64,000 bases of DNA from Paulownia fortunei (lineage: Eukaryota > Streptophyta > Magnoliopsida > Lamiales > Paulowniaceae), in assembly GCA_019321725.1 (NCBI GenBank), contig CM033118.1, positions 12,488,071-12,552,070 on the forward strand, given 5' to 3'. A program made the translations under genes and the position numbers. The notes under the pieces are model-generated. The model was not told the origin of the DNA. It worked only from the letters and a program-made list of their open reading frames with translations, and searched no databases. This document shows positions 1 through 11,712 of the stretch, piece after piece (position 1 is the stretch's first letter; the number at the start of each line of letters is the position of its first letter).

Positions 1-1075
1 TAAAAATAGTATCCAATAGACTCCTTTGGATATCCCACAAACTTGCATAAGCTGGATCTTATATCCAACTTATCTCCCACTAGCTGCTTCACATAAGCAG
101 CACACCCCCATACCCTAAGGTAATTTATAGGAAGATGTCTTTCCATACCACATCTCATAAGGTGTTTTGGGCATGGCTTTGGATGACACCCTATTTAATA
201 GGTATGCTGCCGTTTCTAAGGCATAACCCCAGAATGAAAAAGGTAATGAAGTGAAGCTCATCATAGATCGAATCATGTCCAACAAGGTTCGATTCCTGCG
301 TTTCGCAACTCCGTTGAGTTGGGGAGTAGTAGTAGGAGTTCACTGTGAAAAAATCCCATTTTTTTTTAGATAATTTAAAAATTTTGTGCTTAAGTATTCA
401 CCTCCTTGATCAGATCGAAAAGTTTTTATACTTAATTCAGTTTGTTTCTCTACTTTATTTTTAAATTTTTTGAACTTTTCAAATACTTTAAACTTGTATC
501 TTAAAAGGTACACATAACCATACCCAAAAAAAGTCATCGGTAATGGTTAAAAAGTAGTTATAGTTCCCATGGATACTAACATTTAGTGACCCACATATAT
601 CTATATGGATCAAATCCAATAGATGCTTGACTCGCTCCACTTATCCAACAAATGGAGATTTGGTCATCTTTCCTTTGAAGCAGGATTCACAAATTGATAG
701 TTCTTGCTCTTTCGTTAGATTAAGCAATTATGCTAATTTGTTAATCATTTTGTCAGACGTATATTCTAATCTTGCGTGCCACAGGCTCATTGAACTATGA
801 TTATCTAATTTTCTTTTATTTTGTTGAATTATGAAAATGGGGTTATGGGAAGTAATAGTATATAAATAATTCGTCAAAAAATCAGAACGTTTAAAAATGG
901 AACAATTTTCATTTTTAATGGTAAATCTAAAACCTTCTCTATCCAAAACTGAAATAGAGATAATGTTCTTAATAATATTCGGAATAAAAAGACAATTATT
1001 TAAAACTATTACATAACCATTCTCTAAAGGTAGATTAACGGTCCCTATAACTAAGCATTGGTCTCGTTGCAATAA
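1..1075 (-). mobile_element. Ty1/copia retrotransposon fragment, integrase region, degenerate
   Basis: Read on the minus strand, this encodes pieces of a copia pol polyprotein. First comes the pre-integrase zinc region (an LWHARL block, encoded near 1,072-728). Next is the integrase core with the second catalytic Asp in the motif RSDQGGEY (near 400-430). Then comes the stretch after the core, NGVAKRRNRT (near 281-325), and a C-terminal part running off the window's left edge. The pieces lie in different frames with stops between them, so this is dead. In the motif normally read as VAERRNRT the catalytic Glu is Lys, consistent with a G-to-A change. No LTR is visible here; the 3' part of the element lies outside the window. 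Family call is firm, lineage is not. Confidence 0.85.
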
Positions 1076-2260
1076 TAATGTTTGGAAATGATAGTGTATT
1101 AATAAGTTAAAATATTTAGTGATGAGATATATTTTAAATATTTAATTTAAATATGATAATTTATTAGAATGATTTAAAAGCAGTGAATCTCATTGCATTG
1201 TTATTATTTAAAAATATATATTATGTAGATGTAAGTGATAATGATGGATTCTAGTAATAAAATATAGCGTTAAAAATTAAAAATGCATTATTGAGAATTA
1301 ATAATATAGTGTTCAAATTAGTTTTGGATGGAAAATGAAAATAAAAAATAAGATATTTTAAGTGAGATGAGATAAAAGAAATGTGATTTTGGTGTTTTAT
1401 ATAGTAAAAAAAATACAAAAAGTGTGTCCACATTTACTATAAATAGTTAAATTTTTTATTTTATACTATTTTTTAAATATCTTTTTTATAATAAGCACTT
1501 TCAAAAAGTGTATCCCATACATCAAATTCACAATCGGGTATGATGTAGGAGCGGTAACATGACAAGTTCAAACTCATACCACCCTGTACTCGTCTCTCTT
1601 GGAGTGAATTTTTATTATTATAAATGAGTTTGGGTGGGTTTTGAATTTTTAATTTTAAATCAATCTCATCCCATTTATTTTTTTTAAAATTTATAATATA
1701 TATATATATATATATATTAAGTAATATTTTTTTAAAAAATTAGTCGTATTACTTTTAAAAAATATTTTTTATTTTTTTTAAATTATAAAATAAGTCTAAT
1801 TTTTCGAATATGAGTTTGAAATAGATCCGGATTTAGATACTAAAAAATATTTATTGAGCGAATCTCGTCATTCCTACTGTATAATCTTGGCAACTACAAG
1901 TGTGGATGCTTAAATTGTAGTTACATTGTACATTATATATTTGGTTGTGAAGCATAATTATTTACACATAAAAAAGGATTTTTTTTTCAATGAAGATGAA
2001 AAAGAGCAAGGAAATAAATTACTAACCAAAGCAAGAAGTTTTAAAAAGCAAGAAGAAAATTATGAAAGAGAAAAACACCACCTTTACAACTTTATGAGTA
2101 GGTGGGGAATTTCCCAGAATTTTCCCACTTCATTCCAACCTCAAATACATATCCCACCGAGTCCATTGTGCACCGAATGTCTGTGAGCCACGTAGTTATG
2201 TGTGTGAGTGCGTGTGATTACGTGCGCACTCAGTGTATCGTTTATAGTCAACATTTGCTC
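1076..2260. other. A+T-rich intergenic DNA, no gene seen
   Basis: Contains homopolymer A/T runs and a (TA)n microsatellite near 1,697-1,717. Short open frames here have no recognisable protein similarity and sit in low-complexity sequence. The right end should contain the promoter of the NB-LRR gene that follows. Confidence 0.6.
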
Positions 2261-2269
2261 ATATATAAG
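2261..2269 (+). promoter_or_regulatory. Probable TATA box of the first NB-LRR gene
   Basis: The motif TATATAAGG lies about 130 bp upstream of a CAG/GTGACT splice-donor-like site at 2,392/2,393. A similar leader with the same TTTCAG/GT ending recurs before the second NB-LRR copy at 28,138/28,139. The repetition supports this as a conserved transcribed leader exon. Position relative to the true transcription start is inferred. Confidence 0.4.
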
Positions 2270-2392
2270 GCCATAAACAGCATTCAATGTCTTCTTAACC
2301 TAGCTTAATTTCAACATTTGCTATTTGATTATCATTCAGTTTACAAATCTATTCAGTGTTTGGGCTTGTTTCGAGCAAAGTTTCCATTTCAG

Positions 2393-4866
2393 GTGACTTA
2401 ATTCCTTTTTATTCTTTTCTTTCCTTTCTTTCTTCTTTTTTTTTTTTTTCATTTTTCTTTTTTCAATAATGCCTTTATGTTATATATTTTTTGTGAATTT
2501 TTGAAGCTCTTGCAACTTCACCTTCCTTACCAAAATCTCATACTTTTGCCTCCACCCCAAACATTACATTTCTTGTAATTTACCACCATCAATTTTATTG
2601 TGTTATGCAGTTATTTACTTTCAGTATCATTTAGAGGATTCATGTTTCAATATATGTCCTTTTGATCTAAACATTTGTGATATTTATTAAATATCATGTT
2701 ATCCTCTGTATGATTAATTTTATACTCTCGTTTGGTATCATTTAACCTGTATAATTTCGTTATATTCCTTAACTTTTACTTTCATTATATCACTTTATCT
2801 CAAATACTCTATATTATTCTTATTTATTATTTTCAGTGAAATGTTGAAAGTTCAAAATTAAACAATTGAAATAGGGTTAAGGTGATATTTATTAAAAATA
2901 GAGTGTAGAGGGGTAAAATAGAGTTAACCCTTTAAAATTACAAGTTCATTGTAAACGCTAAAGGTTTGAGGGTAAACTTTAAAAATTCAAAATTAGATTT
3001 CAGTCGGTTTCCTTAAAAAGGAAAATAAGAGAGGAAATTCAATTTAAGATGAGCTCCTCTCTTTTGACTTAGTATATTAGAGACCATAGATTTTTTAGTT
3101 AATTAAAATGCCTTATATTGTTGATAAGTTTTCAGAAGTTATTTTATTTAGAAAGTTAACAAGTTATTCCTCAAATATAATTTTGGTTCTTCAAGTTATA
3201 TCTTCTTATTGGTATCAAAAACCAATTAATTTTTCTTAGTCTAAGTGACCATGACACCCTAGGATCTGAACTGTTATTCAAAGAATATATTGTACAATGG
3301 TAAGGAATCATTTTTAGAGCACCATAGAAAAAGTAACGATAAAAAAGAATTCTTTTTTAAGATAGGTTATAGAAAGAATATGACAAGTTCTTTCTTGTTT
3401 TTTATTAAGCACTAGCCATTTCATAAAACCTCTCCACTTCCATTTTTTTTTTTTTTTTTCATTTCTACTCAATATATAGATCAATCTTAGAAAAAATAAA
3501 AATAAAAAATTTATGTTTTCCCACTTTTGACTCTTTTCTTCTTTGCCTTGCAGTTGCATTGATCAGTTTATAAATCAATAGGCTTGCAGCACATCATCAT
3601 CTTGGCTTGTGGCTTTCTTCTTTTTTTTTTTTTTTTTTTTCCTTTTTTAGGTGAAGCTACAAAGCTTTTCAAGCTTCAGGTGAATCAATTCCCCCACCCC
3701 CAGCCTCACCCTCACCCCCTTTTATTGCTATTACTATGTTTTTAGTTATGCATTTTTTTGAGCTCTTGTAAAACTGATATATTCAACCAAAAGAATTAGC
3801 ATGCTTTGCGATACAGCAAACACTTTATTTATTTTTGGTAATATATTGCAACTATTTTGTTTCTATTCTATTGTTTTTTTGCTTTCTTATGTTACCTAAA
3901 AGAAGTTTGCTTGAATTTGCATTATTTTTTTGGTTATATCGGTCATAAATAAAAAAATTTCAACTTATTTTGGGAATGTTAATTTGGATGTATTTCGGCA
4001 TAATAAAAAGTGAATTTATCGAAAAACGTGATGTATTAAGAAAAAAATGTATTGAAAATTGTGATATATGTTTAAATGTATTTTGAAAAAATGAATTAAG
4101 AGTGAATTATTTTGACAGATTATAAGGAAACATCTCTAATCCGTCTTATTTGACAGTTTGCATCCCAAGTTTTATCAAAGTTAAGATTTATTCTTTTTCG
4201 CGTTTCCAGGGTTCATGGTTCTTGGATTCAAGCCTATTTCTACTGTCTGATGTAGTATTTAATTATACATGAACATTTTACTGCATTAGTTTCCATGACA
4301 TGTAGCTTAAACTAATTTGTTGATGTTTATATAGAGTTTTTTTTAGATTTTTTCGAATGGATTGCAAATTAGTAAGATGATTCAGAAAAATCTTTTTTGT
4401 TTTTCTTTTTTTTTATTGAGTTTAAATAACCAAATTATAGATTTTTTTTTTTAAATTTCAACTCCCACTGTTGTTTTCTCCAAAACACAAGTTAATTTTT
4501 TTATGAGGAGTCATATATGATACATGCAATGTCACCATTTTTGGCTGTATGTTATTCGTGAGAATTACACCAAGAAGCTATTTTATTCATACTTGATAAT
4601 TTTATGAGATAACTATGGACGCACCACAAGATTGCAGGTTTTCAGAGACAGAAAACTCCGGTTTTTATATTAAATTAGCAAAAAAATTACTTTGCAGGCA
4701 CTTTTATTAGGAATAGTAAATTTCAACCATACACGATTACACGTAAAGAAAAAAAAACAGGAAAAAAGTTAAATCTTTGACTGCTTTTCCTAGTACATAT
4801 AAGTCCTCACTTGCAATTGTTTTTTGATCATTACTTTGTTTTATCCTATTTCTGCTTTATGTGCAG
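2393..4866 (+). other. Probable 5'UTR intron of the first NB-LRR gene
   Basis: A donor-like site (CAG|GTGACT) at 2,393 and an acceptor-like site (TTTATGTGCAG|AG) ending at 4,866 flank about 2.5 kb of noncoding DNA. The acceptor lies only 10 bp before the chosen ATG at 4,877. The interval holds poly-T tracts and a block at about 2,930-3,150 (core GATGAGCTCCTCTC then TTTGACTTAGT) that recurs three times upstream of the second NB-LRR gene. RNA evidence would be needed to fix the splice sites. Confidence 0.45.
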
Positions 4867-4876
4867 AGTGGTTATA

Positions 4877-7867
4877 ATGTTAGAGCGACTTTTGGAAACC
4901 TTTTTCTCTAAGGTAGGGAAGCAGCTGGTAGATTATGCACACAACACCGTCAAGAGCATAAAGGACTTCCAATCCACTTTAGATTCTTTGCAAAGAAACT
5001 TAAAGTCGTTGAGTTCGAAAGCATCAGATGTTGAGGAGCAAATCAAGAATGCAGAGCTATCGGGTAGAAAGAAAAGAAAAAGAGAAGTTGAGAATTGGTT
5101 GACTGAGGTACTAATAATTGAAAATGAATTTCTTAAATTGGAGAATGAAGTGCAATCAAGAGGATTTATTAGCAGGTTCTTTGGTGGAGATCGAGCATTA
5201 AAATTGAATCAAAGGGTAGATGAACTTGTTGAGCAAAGTAGACATTTTGGTGAACTTCTACTTGATGTTTATGAAACTAGAGGGGAGGCATTGTTGACAA
5301 CTAGGCTAGTCGGCGAAGCAATTGAGAAAAATTTGGAAAGAATTTGGAAATTCTTGGTGACTGATAAAGTGTCGAGCATTGGCATATATGGTATGGGCGG
5401 TGTGGGTAAGACGACTTTGACGAAGCACATCCACAACCGACTCCTAGAAAAAACTCAAGAACGTGTTTTTTGGGTCACAATCTCTCAAGACTGTACCATA
5501 CTGATGTTTCAAGATAAAATAGCCCATGTCTTAGGCCTGAACTTGTCTGATGAGGATGATGAAGACAAAAGAGCAGCAAGATTGAACCGAGCATTGTCCC
5601 TAAGAAAGAACATTGTGCTCATATTAGATGATTTGTGGAAAAATATCAGCTTGGAAAAGGTGGGAGATCCACTTCGTGTGGAGGGTTGCAGATTGATTAT
5701 AACAACTCGCTCATTGGAAGTGTGTCATCAAATCGGTTGCCAAGAAATAATTAAAGTGAAAACACTATATACGGATGAGGCATGGAACTTATTCAGAGGA
5801 ACACTTGGACGAGGCATGACACTACCTCTTGAAGTACAAGAAATTGCCAAGTCTATGGCAAAAGTGTGTGATGGTTTGCCCCTGGGGATCATCACTGTAG
5901 CTGGAAGCATGAGGGGTGAGACTGCCATTCATGTGTGGGGAAATGCATCGGTAAAACTACAAAAATCTATTATGGGGCAAGATGACATGGAAGATCAGGT
6001 TTTTAAGGTTCTTAGATACAGTTTTGATCAACTGAATCCAAATCATCAAATACAAGGAAAGAATAATGAGTACACAGATTTACAACTTTGTTTCCTTCAT
6101 TGCTCTTTGTACCCAAAAGACTACCCAATATCTAGAGATGAATTAGTCAGAAAATTCATTTCAGAGGAGTTGATGGATAAAAGAAAGAGTATGAAAGCAC
6201 AACTTGACCAGGGACATTCCATACTTGATAAATTAGTGAATGTCTGCTTACTTGAAAGTCTTCAATATGATAATGTGAAGATGCATGATCTAGTCAGAGC
6301 CATGGCATTGAAGATTACAAAAGGTAAAACTATGGTAGTATCTGGGTACCACTCTTTTAAGGAATTTCCGAATGAAGAAGATTGGACAAAGGATCTTGAG
6401 AAGATGTCCTTGATGCACAATTTCATAGAGGAATTTCCACCTGGAATGTCTCCAAATTGTCCTAAGCTCTCAACATTGCTTTTGCAAAGTAATTTATATT
6501 TGAAGTTTCTTCCAGATTCGTTTTTCTCACAAATGCATGGCCTATGCACTCTTAATTTGTCGGGAACTGCTATAACGGAGTTGCCAAATTCTTTATCTGA
6601 CCTGGAGAGCCTTAAGGCCCTGTTCCTCCGAGGTTGTAGGAAGCTTGTATATGTGCCCTACATGGGAAAGCTAAAAGCACTAGGGGAACTGGACCTTTCA
6701 GGTACAGCAATTTTGGAAGTGCCTCAAGGAATGGAAAATCTTGTCAACCTCAAATGCCTCTCAATAAATGCGAGTTACTTGCAGATGTTTCCGACAGGTT
6801 TGTTACTCAAATTCCCATATCTTCAATGCCTCAATTTTCCATGTCAAATAGAAGTACCGTTAGAAGAAATTGAGAGGTTGAAAGAACTGGAGGAGTTTTC
6901 GGGGCGAGTAAAAGATGTGGGTGATTTTAATTGGTTCATTGGAACTAAACAAAATAGGGTTTACGACACTTTCTATAGCATCCAAGTGGGATTGACTTAT
7001 AATGGGTTTTTCTCTAAATATTATAATCAATTGATTTTGCATCGATATGATCTCAAGAAAGGAGAAGAGAAAGATGTGACTATGTTGGCCCATGACATCC
7101 AACACTTAATATTCCATCAATGCGAGGGTCTCAACAACTGCTTATTGGATGATTTTCCACGATTGAACAATCCCAGATCTCTTAAGACTTTGAAAGTTTC
7201 TAATTGTGAAGGAATAGAGTGCATTTTGACAAAAGAGCAATTGATGGCACCACAAGAATTAGAATCTCGATTCCAGATTCTTGAAGAAATTGTGCTAATC
7301 GACTTGTCGGATTTTATGGGTGTCATCCACAAGATGGAAATAAGAGGTGTAGTACAGGCATCACCTCCACTGGCTGTATTTTCCTCTCTTAGACAATTGT
7401 CCATTTCTCATTGTAACAAGATGAAGAAGCTAGGGTTACCAGTGTCGGAATTCCCAAACCTTGAATGTATCTCTGTTCAATGTTGTTTTGCAATAGAAGA
7501 GATAATAACAGTAGCAGATGAAGACGGAAGAGGAGAAGGAGAAGCACGTGTCGTCTCTCTCCCCAAATTAAAAGAGTTGCACCTGTGTTGGTTGCCAAGA
7601 CTGAAGAGCATCTGCAAGGCAACAATGATTTGTAATTCCATTCAGACAATTGGTTTGAAGGGGTGTCCAACATTAAACAAGTTGCCTTTGCATTTTCCAG
7701 CATGCACGACTGATCTCCATGGGCAACCATATTCTTATTCCCCTCCACCAGCTCTTACAGAAATCAGGATACTCCAAAGAGAGAAAGGATGGTGGGAATC
7801 ATTGGAGTGGGAGCATCCCACACACTACCATCTCCTTCAACCCTTCCTTCTATGTTTTTGGTCGTAG
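4877..7867 (+). CDS. Intact CC-NB-LRR disease resistance protein (RPS2/RPS5/At4g27190-like)
   Basis: Intracellular immune receptor of the CNL class: an N-terminal coiled coil, an ADP/ATP-switch NB-ARC domain and C-terminal leucine-rich repeats that would sense a pathogen effector or its plant target. The 996-residue single-exon frame shows a coiled-coil region (about 1-130), P-loop GMGGVGKTT (172-180), kinase-2 LILDDLW (Asp at 251-252), RNBS-B with ITTRS, GLPL (333-336), RNBS-D CFLHCSLYP (from 405) and MHD (469-471). Irregular LRRs follow from about residue 505 to the end, some of them Cys-rich in the C-terminal part. All switch motifs look intact. I chose the ATG at 4,877 because it opens the conserved coiled coil and lies just after a splice-acceptor-like site. 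The frame stays open upstream to 4,811. A broken paralogue starts at 31,007. The pathogen recognised cannot be inferred. Confidence 0.93.
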   Translation: MLERLLETFFSKVGKQLVDYAHNTVKSIKDFQSTLDSLQRNLKSLSSKASDVEEQIKNAELSGRKKRKREVENWLTEVLIIENEFLKLENEVQSRGFISRFFGGDRALKLNQRVDELVEQSRHFGELLLDVYETRGEALLTTRLVGEAIEKNLERIWKFLVTDKVSSIGIYGMGGVGKTTLTKHIHNRLLEKTQERVFWVTISQDCTILMFQDKIAHVLGLNLSDEDDEDKRAARLNRALSLRKNIVLILDDLWKNISLEKVGDPLRVEGCRLIITTRSLEVCHQIGCQEIIKVKTLYTDEAWNLFRGTLGRGMTLPLEVQEIAKSMAKVCDGLPLGIITVAGSMRGETAIHVWGNASVKLQKSIMGQDDMEDQVFKVLRYSFDQLNPNHQIQGKNNEYTDLQLCFLHCSLYPKDYPISRDELVRKFISEELMDKRKSMKAQLDQGHSILDKLVNVCLLESLQYDNVKMHDLVRAMALKITKGKTMVVSGYHSFKEFPNEEDWTKDLEKMSLMHNFIEEFPPGMSPNCPKLSTLLLQSNLYLKFLPDSFFSQMHGLCTLNLSGTAITELPNSLSDLESLKALFLRGCRKLVYVPYMGKLKALGELDLSGTAILEVPQGMENLVNLKCLSINASYLQMFPTGLLLKFPYLQCLNFPCQIEVPLEEIERLKELEEFSGRVKDVGDFNWFIGTKQNRVYDTFYSIQVGLTYNGFFSKYYNQLILHRYDLKKGEEKDVTMLAHDIQHLIFHQCEGLNNCLLDDFPRLNNPRSLKTLKVSNCEGIECILTKEQLMAPQELESRFQILEEIVLIDLSDFMGVIHKMEIRGVVQASPPLAVFSSLRQLSISHCNKMKKLGLPVSEFPNLECISVQCCFAIEEIITVADEDGRGEGEARVVSLPKLKELHLCWLPRLKSICKATMICNSIQTIGLKGCPTLNKLPLHFPACTTDLHGQPYSYSPPPALTEIRILQREKGWWESLEWEHPTHYHLLQPFLLCFWS

Positions 7868-8839
7868 TGAAGACCAGCTCTTTGATCAATGACACTTTTC
7901 ATTTTTCATTTTCATGTTTTATAAGTTGGATTCACTATTTTTTTTTTTTTAAAACAATAGTCTACTTCTATTTCAATTGGTCAAGGACTCAATAAAATTG
8001 TTGAACAGTGATAAATGTAATATAGCGAGATGCCAACTATATGTTTTTCTAACAATTTAATACTTATTAATTAGATTGTTGTGCCAATAAAAAATTTCAT
8101 ATTAATATTTTTCAAAAGAAAGAGCTAAATTAAACTAATATCTGTTGGGAGGAGGAGCTTGGATCACTTAATTCATGAGTTTTAGGATTCAAAGTATCAG
8201 AAATAATTTGTGACTCAGAATACTAAAAGTGCTAAATAATAATTAATACGTAGGACTCCACACAAAAACAAGACGTAATCGAGAAGTAATTATTTATAAT
8301 TCATGTTTAAGTCCGATCAATCATTAATATTTCGGTACTATTAATTCAGTACTAATGATGCCCATAACGTGAATCATTGAATCTTTTCACAATTTTTTTC
8401 ATATTTTTCGCATTTAACAATACTGAACATTTATTAACGTAAAAAAAAAGGCTCTATATTTTTTATATTTAAGTTGAGATGTAATGCTTTTGTTTTTAAC
8501 TGTCCATATTCATTTTTCGTTGATCACTATTTTTTTTTTTTTTAAAAAAAAGATGATTGGCATATCTTAAATAAAAGCTCGTAGGGTAATTGACCATATG
8601 CCAAAATTTTAAATTTTCGACTTTATAACATGACAATGCTTTAGAAAAAGTGATTATTTATAAATTGATTATTCCATAATTTATTATTCAAATAATTATA
8701 ACTAAACAAACAGTTTAAACCAAACAGATAAAAAAAAAATAAAAATAAAAATTACAGTTTTACACAGCATTAGATCAAATATTGCCTTACGGCTCCATTT
8801 TTAGGGCGGTGGGCATTTAAAGATATTTGTTTGCAGGAC
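7868..8839. other. Intergenic, 3' flank of NB-LRR gene, no gene seen
   Basis: A+T-rich sequence with poly-T/poly-A runs (near 7,940 and 8,530). The first 100-200 bp probably contain the 3'UTR of the NB-LRR gene. No protein similarity is recognised. Confidence 0.6.
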
Positions 8840-9125
8840 AAAATGGTCATTACTGCTAATTGATTGGTGGAGACTTAAAATCAGCTTGTATTCAAAGGAA
8901 ATGTGCCTTTTCAAGGGATTTTGAATCTAGATATACTTTAATTAATGGTCCAGTCTTTAAAACGAAAAATCACCAGGAACTTAAGAGGATTTTAATCCTG
9001 ATGTTCACATTCAAACTTTTGCAACAAGTTTCCCTATTCCCCCCTCTGTAGCATTGTAAGAACAACACAATCCATGCTCCCCAAAACACGAAGAAATTCC
9101 AAGTCCGCTAGTGATCATAACATGT
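8840..9125 (+). pseudogene. Relic of a BBE-like gene: promoter plus fragments of the 5' coding region
   Basis: This stretch aligns by eye with the promoter/5' region of the BBE-like pseudogene at 19,840-20,350. Shared blocks are AAAGGAAATGTGCCTTT, CTGATGTTCACAT, AACAAGTTTCCC and AATCCATGC. They are followed after a deletion by CCGCTAGTGATCATAAC, matching the coding segment near 20,331-20,347. The TATA box of the other copy is degenerate here and most of the gene is missing. It is best read as a third, largely deleted BBE copy in a former tandem array. Confidence 0.55.
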
Positions 9126-9887
9126 TCAATTTTTTTTCGTGAAGAATATTTACTCTTTTTGTATAAACCATATTAACTCTTTTTTGCATGCATTGATGAG
9201 TAGTGCTTTTTTCTTTTTTTTTTTTTTAATTTAATAAAATCCTTAAATTTCAGCATGCCCTAATAGGTGGTCTGTCTTCTTTCAACTTGGAAAAGCAACC
9301 AGAAGCAATCTAGTGTGGAATTTAGAAGCCTTAAATTTAAAATTTTTGTGATATGTATCTACAAGTTTTTGTGGACCATACCTTTTGAAATTGAAAAGCC
9401 CTTTATGTCAGAAGGCCGTCGGCAGAGTTCACGTCCAAGTTGCAAGCACAATCAAGATCATTTCTGTGGTGGTTCCCTCAGTTTCAATACCCATGGTGGA
9501 AACCAACAAAGCTTGATGGTCTAGGCGTTCCGTCAATCAAACACTATGCCACGTGAAAAATGTTTGGCTAGTGACTTAAATTGAGTGGCCAATTCAAGGT
9601 TGTGTCAGCTGTACTGTTACTTCTATTGGACAATAGATGACCACATATTCAAGATATACAATGTATGTCCATGGTAATTTGTGTTGAGAAAATTGAGCAT
9701 AATCCATAAATGGTTGGAATTATATCATTTATATCTTGACTACGCAATCCATAATTGGGCGTCATCTAGTCTGGTGTAACTATATCAAATATACTAAATT
9801 TTCACTAACTTTGAAAAGTCCCTATCGGCCATTTCTATAACTAGAAGTGGTTGAGTTCTCAATAAGCAACAAACCTAGAATCAAGAA
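9126..9887. other. Intergenic, upstream region of BBE-like pseudogene 1
   Basis: No convincing gene. An 85-codon open frame at 9,267-9,524 has no recognisable domain. The last few hundred bases would have been the promoter of the BBE-like pseudogene starting at 9,888. Confidence 0.5.
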
Positions 9888-10337
9888 ATGGAATCTCCCG
9901 CTAATGCATTCCTTCTATTATTTTTTGCAAACCTTTTAGTGTTGGAAGCTTCTTCAACTTATCACAACAATGATTTTCTTAAATGCCTTACCCTTCAATT
10001 CGAGAGCTCAAACTCAGTGATTTACACCCCAGAAAATGCATCATATGCATCTCTTCTACTAGCGAAAAATCTAAGACCAGCATCAGCCTCCCCCAAGAAA
10101 CCTCTTCTCATTATCACACCATTTTAAGAATCTGAAATTCAAGCAGCAATTTACTGCTCCAAGAATCTGGGATTACAGATTAGAGTCCGAAGTGGTGGGC
10201 ATGATTATGAAGGGCTTTCATACTCTTCTATTAATCCTTTCGTCATTGTTGACATGAGAAACTTTCGATCAATATCAATAAACACTGAGGACAAAACTTC
10301 ATGGGTTCAAGTAGGTGCAACACTTGGTCAACTTTAC
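9888..10337 (+). pseudogene. BBE-like (FAD-linked oxidase) pseudogene 1, 5' part
   Basis: N-terminal third of a berberine-bridge-enzyme-like protein, a secreted FAD-linked oxidoreductase family that oxidises alkaloids, monolignols or oligosaccharides. A hydrophobic signal peptide is followed by a mature start with a DFLKCL motif and the FAD-binding segment RSGGHDYEG. That segment includes the His (codon 10,200-10,202) that normally carries covalent FAD. A TAA stop interrupts the frame near 10,125, just before the segment matching ESQIP of the other copy. The frame is cut at 10,337 by a copia element and resumes at 15,354. The family is normally intronless and about 500-540 residues, so the two parts together match one gene. 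Confidence 0.85.
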
Positions 10338-10775
10338 TGTTGGGTGTAAGGATGTAAAAAAAAATGAGAGAGATAAGAATAAATGAAAGGCTAATATTAC
10401 AAATATAATAAAAATATGCTTACTATTTGGTATTGCAAAAAATACTCGTTACAATTTCTATTTTATACTCTCAAATAGCTTTGTTTGGCCTTTTTTTTTA
10501 CTCCCTTGATTTTTTCCTAGGATTGCTTGTATGAATTATTTAACAACATTGTCTATTTATAGGCCTCAATCTACCATGTAGATTAAAATGATTGCCAAAA
10601 TTTATCACTAAAAAAGTGAGAGACTTAGTGGGTGTATTAGTGCACCATAATATTTCATAATTGCACCATAATGCATCAATTTCCAAGTTTCCTTAGCCGG
10701 TTGCACCTCATTCATTATGCTCCATTAATTGTGGTTTAGTGTTTCAACCACTAATTATAAATAATTATTTTAATA
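10338..10775 (-). repeat. Copia element 1, 3' LTR (left)
   Basis: Begins TGTTGGGTGTAA and ends TTTTAATA, where the expected terminal CA has become TA. It matches the right LTR at 14,913-15,353. A CTATTTATAGG motif in the middle is shared by both LTRs. Confidence 0.9.
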
Positions 10776-10786
10776 CCCCTCTTAAT
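10776..10786 (-). other. Polypurine tract of copia element 1
   Basis: On the minus strand AAGAGGGG immediately precedes the LTR start, the expected place for plus-strand priming in a copia element. Confidence 0.7.
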
Positions 10787-10935
10787 TTGTAATTCGAACA
10801 TCATTCTGAAACTGCTCTATCTTTTCAAGACTGATTATTTTTGTGAAACCATCTGCCAATTGCTCATTTATGTTCACAAACTCTAGTTGAATTTCTTGTT
10901 CGTTTATAAGATTCCTGATAAAATAATGATGAAGT

Positions 10936-11712
10936 TCAATATGCTTCGACCTTCCATGAAAAATTGGATTTTTTTGTCATTGCAATAGTTGATATATTGT
11001 TACAGAAAATTATTGTGAGAGTGTCTTGTTTTTGCTGAACATCAGTCAAAATTCTTTTAGGCCAAACTGCTTCACAAACTGTATCAATGGCTGCGATATA
11101 TTTTACTTGTGCTGACGAGAGTGATACTGTCTTATGTTTCTTAGATGCCCATGCAATTAATTTTGAATCCAAACAAAATACATATCCGAATGTACTTTTA
11201 TGATAATCAAGTGATCCAATCCAGTTACTATCAATGTACCCAATCAGCTTATTTTCTTTCTCTTTGACATACTTGATACCAGATTTTCTCGTTCTTTGAA
11301 GGTATCGTAAGAACCTTTTTGTTGCTGTATAGTGTAGTTTGCTTGTATTGTGCATGAACCTTGATATCAAGCTGACTGGATAGACAATATCAAGCTTTGT
11401 ATTTGTCAAGTAGATCAATGAGCCGAGTAGACTTCTGTAAGTTTTTGCATCAACTTTACCTACGCCATCATTCAACTGCAATTTTTCATTAACTGCAAGC
11501 GGAGTTGAGATTGACTTGCAATTATTCATATGAAATTTTTTCAATACTTTTTCAAGATATTTTTCTTGAGAAACTAATATTTCTCCTTTTGATTGGCGAA
11601 CTTGAATTCCAAAAAAATATTTCATGAGACTCAAATCAGTCATCTCATACTCCTTCATCATGATTTTTTTGAATTCTTCCACCATCACTGGATCAGTCCT
11701 TGTATAAATCAA
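10936..11712 (-). pseudogene. Copia element 1, reverse transcriptase C-terminus and RNase H
   Basis: A 258-codon open stretch covers the end of the RT palm and the RNase H domain: a GSLIYL block, the GYIDSNW segment where GYxDSDW is usual, a KHKTVSLSSA block, and the terminal STIAM region. The frame starts at the end of the YIDDLIYT catalytic motif. Immediately upstream the frame has a stop (near 11,743), then continues into [15 protein letters not shown] sequence around 11,840. It is inactive because of stops. Confidence 0.9.

Noticed and set aside
286..297. GGTTCGATTCC, which looks like a tRNA T-loop / B-box
   Set aside because: It lies inside the copia integrase reading (RRNRT on the minus strand). 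No cloverleaf or A-box could be fitted around it.
4811..4876. Longer N-terminus for the first NB-LRR protein
   Set aside because: The frame is open back to 4,811, but the extension is a hydrophobic stretch overlapping a pyrimidine tract and a CAG acceptor-like site. The paralogue supports the start at 4,877.
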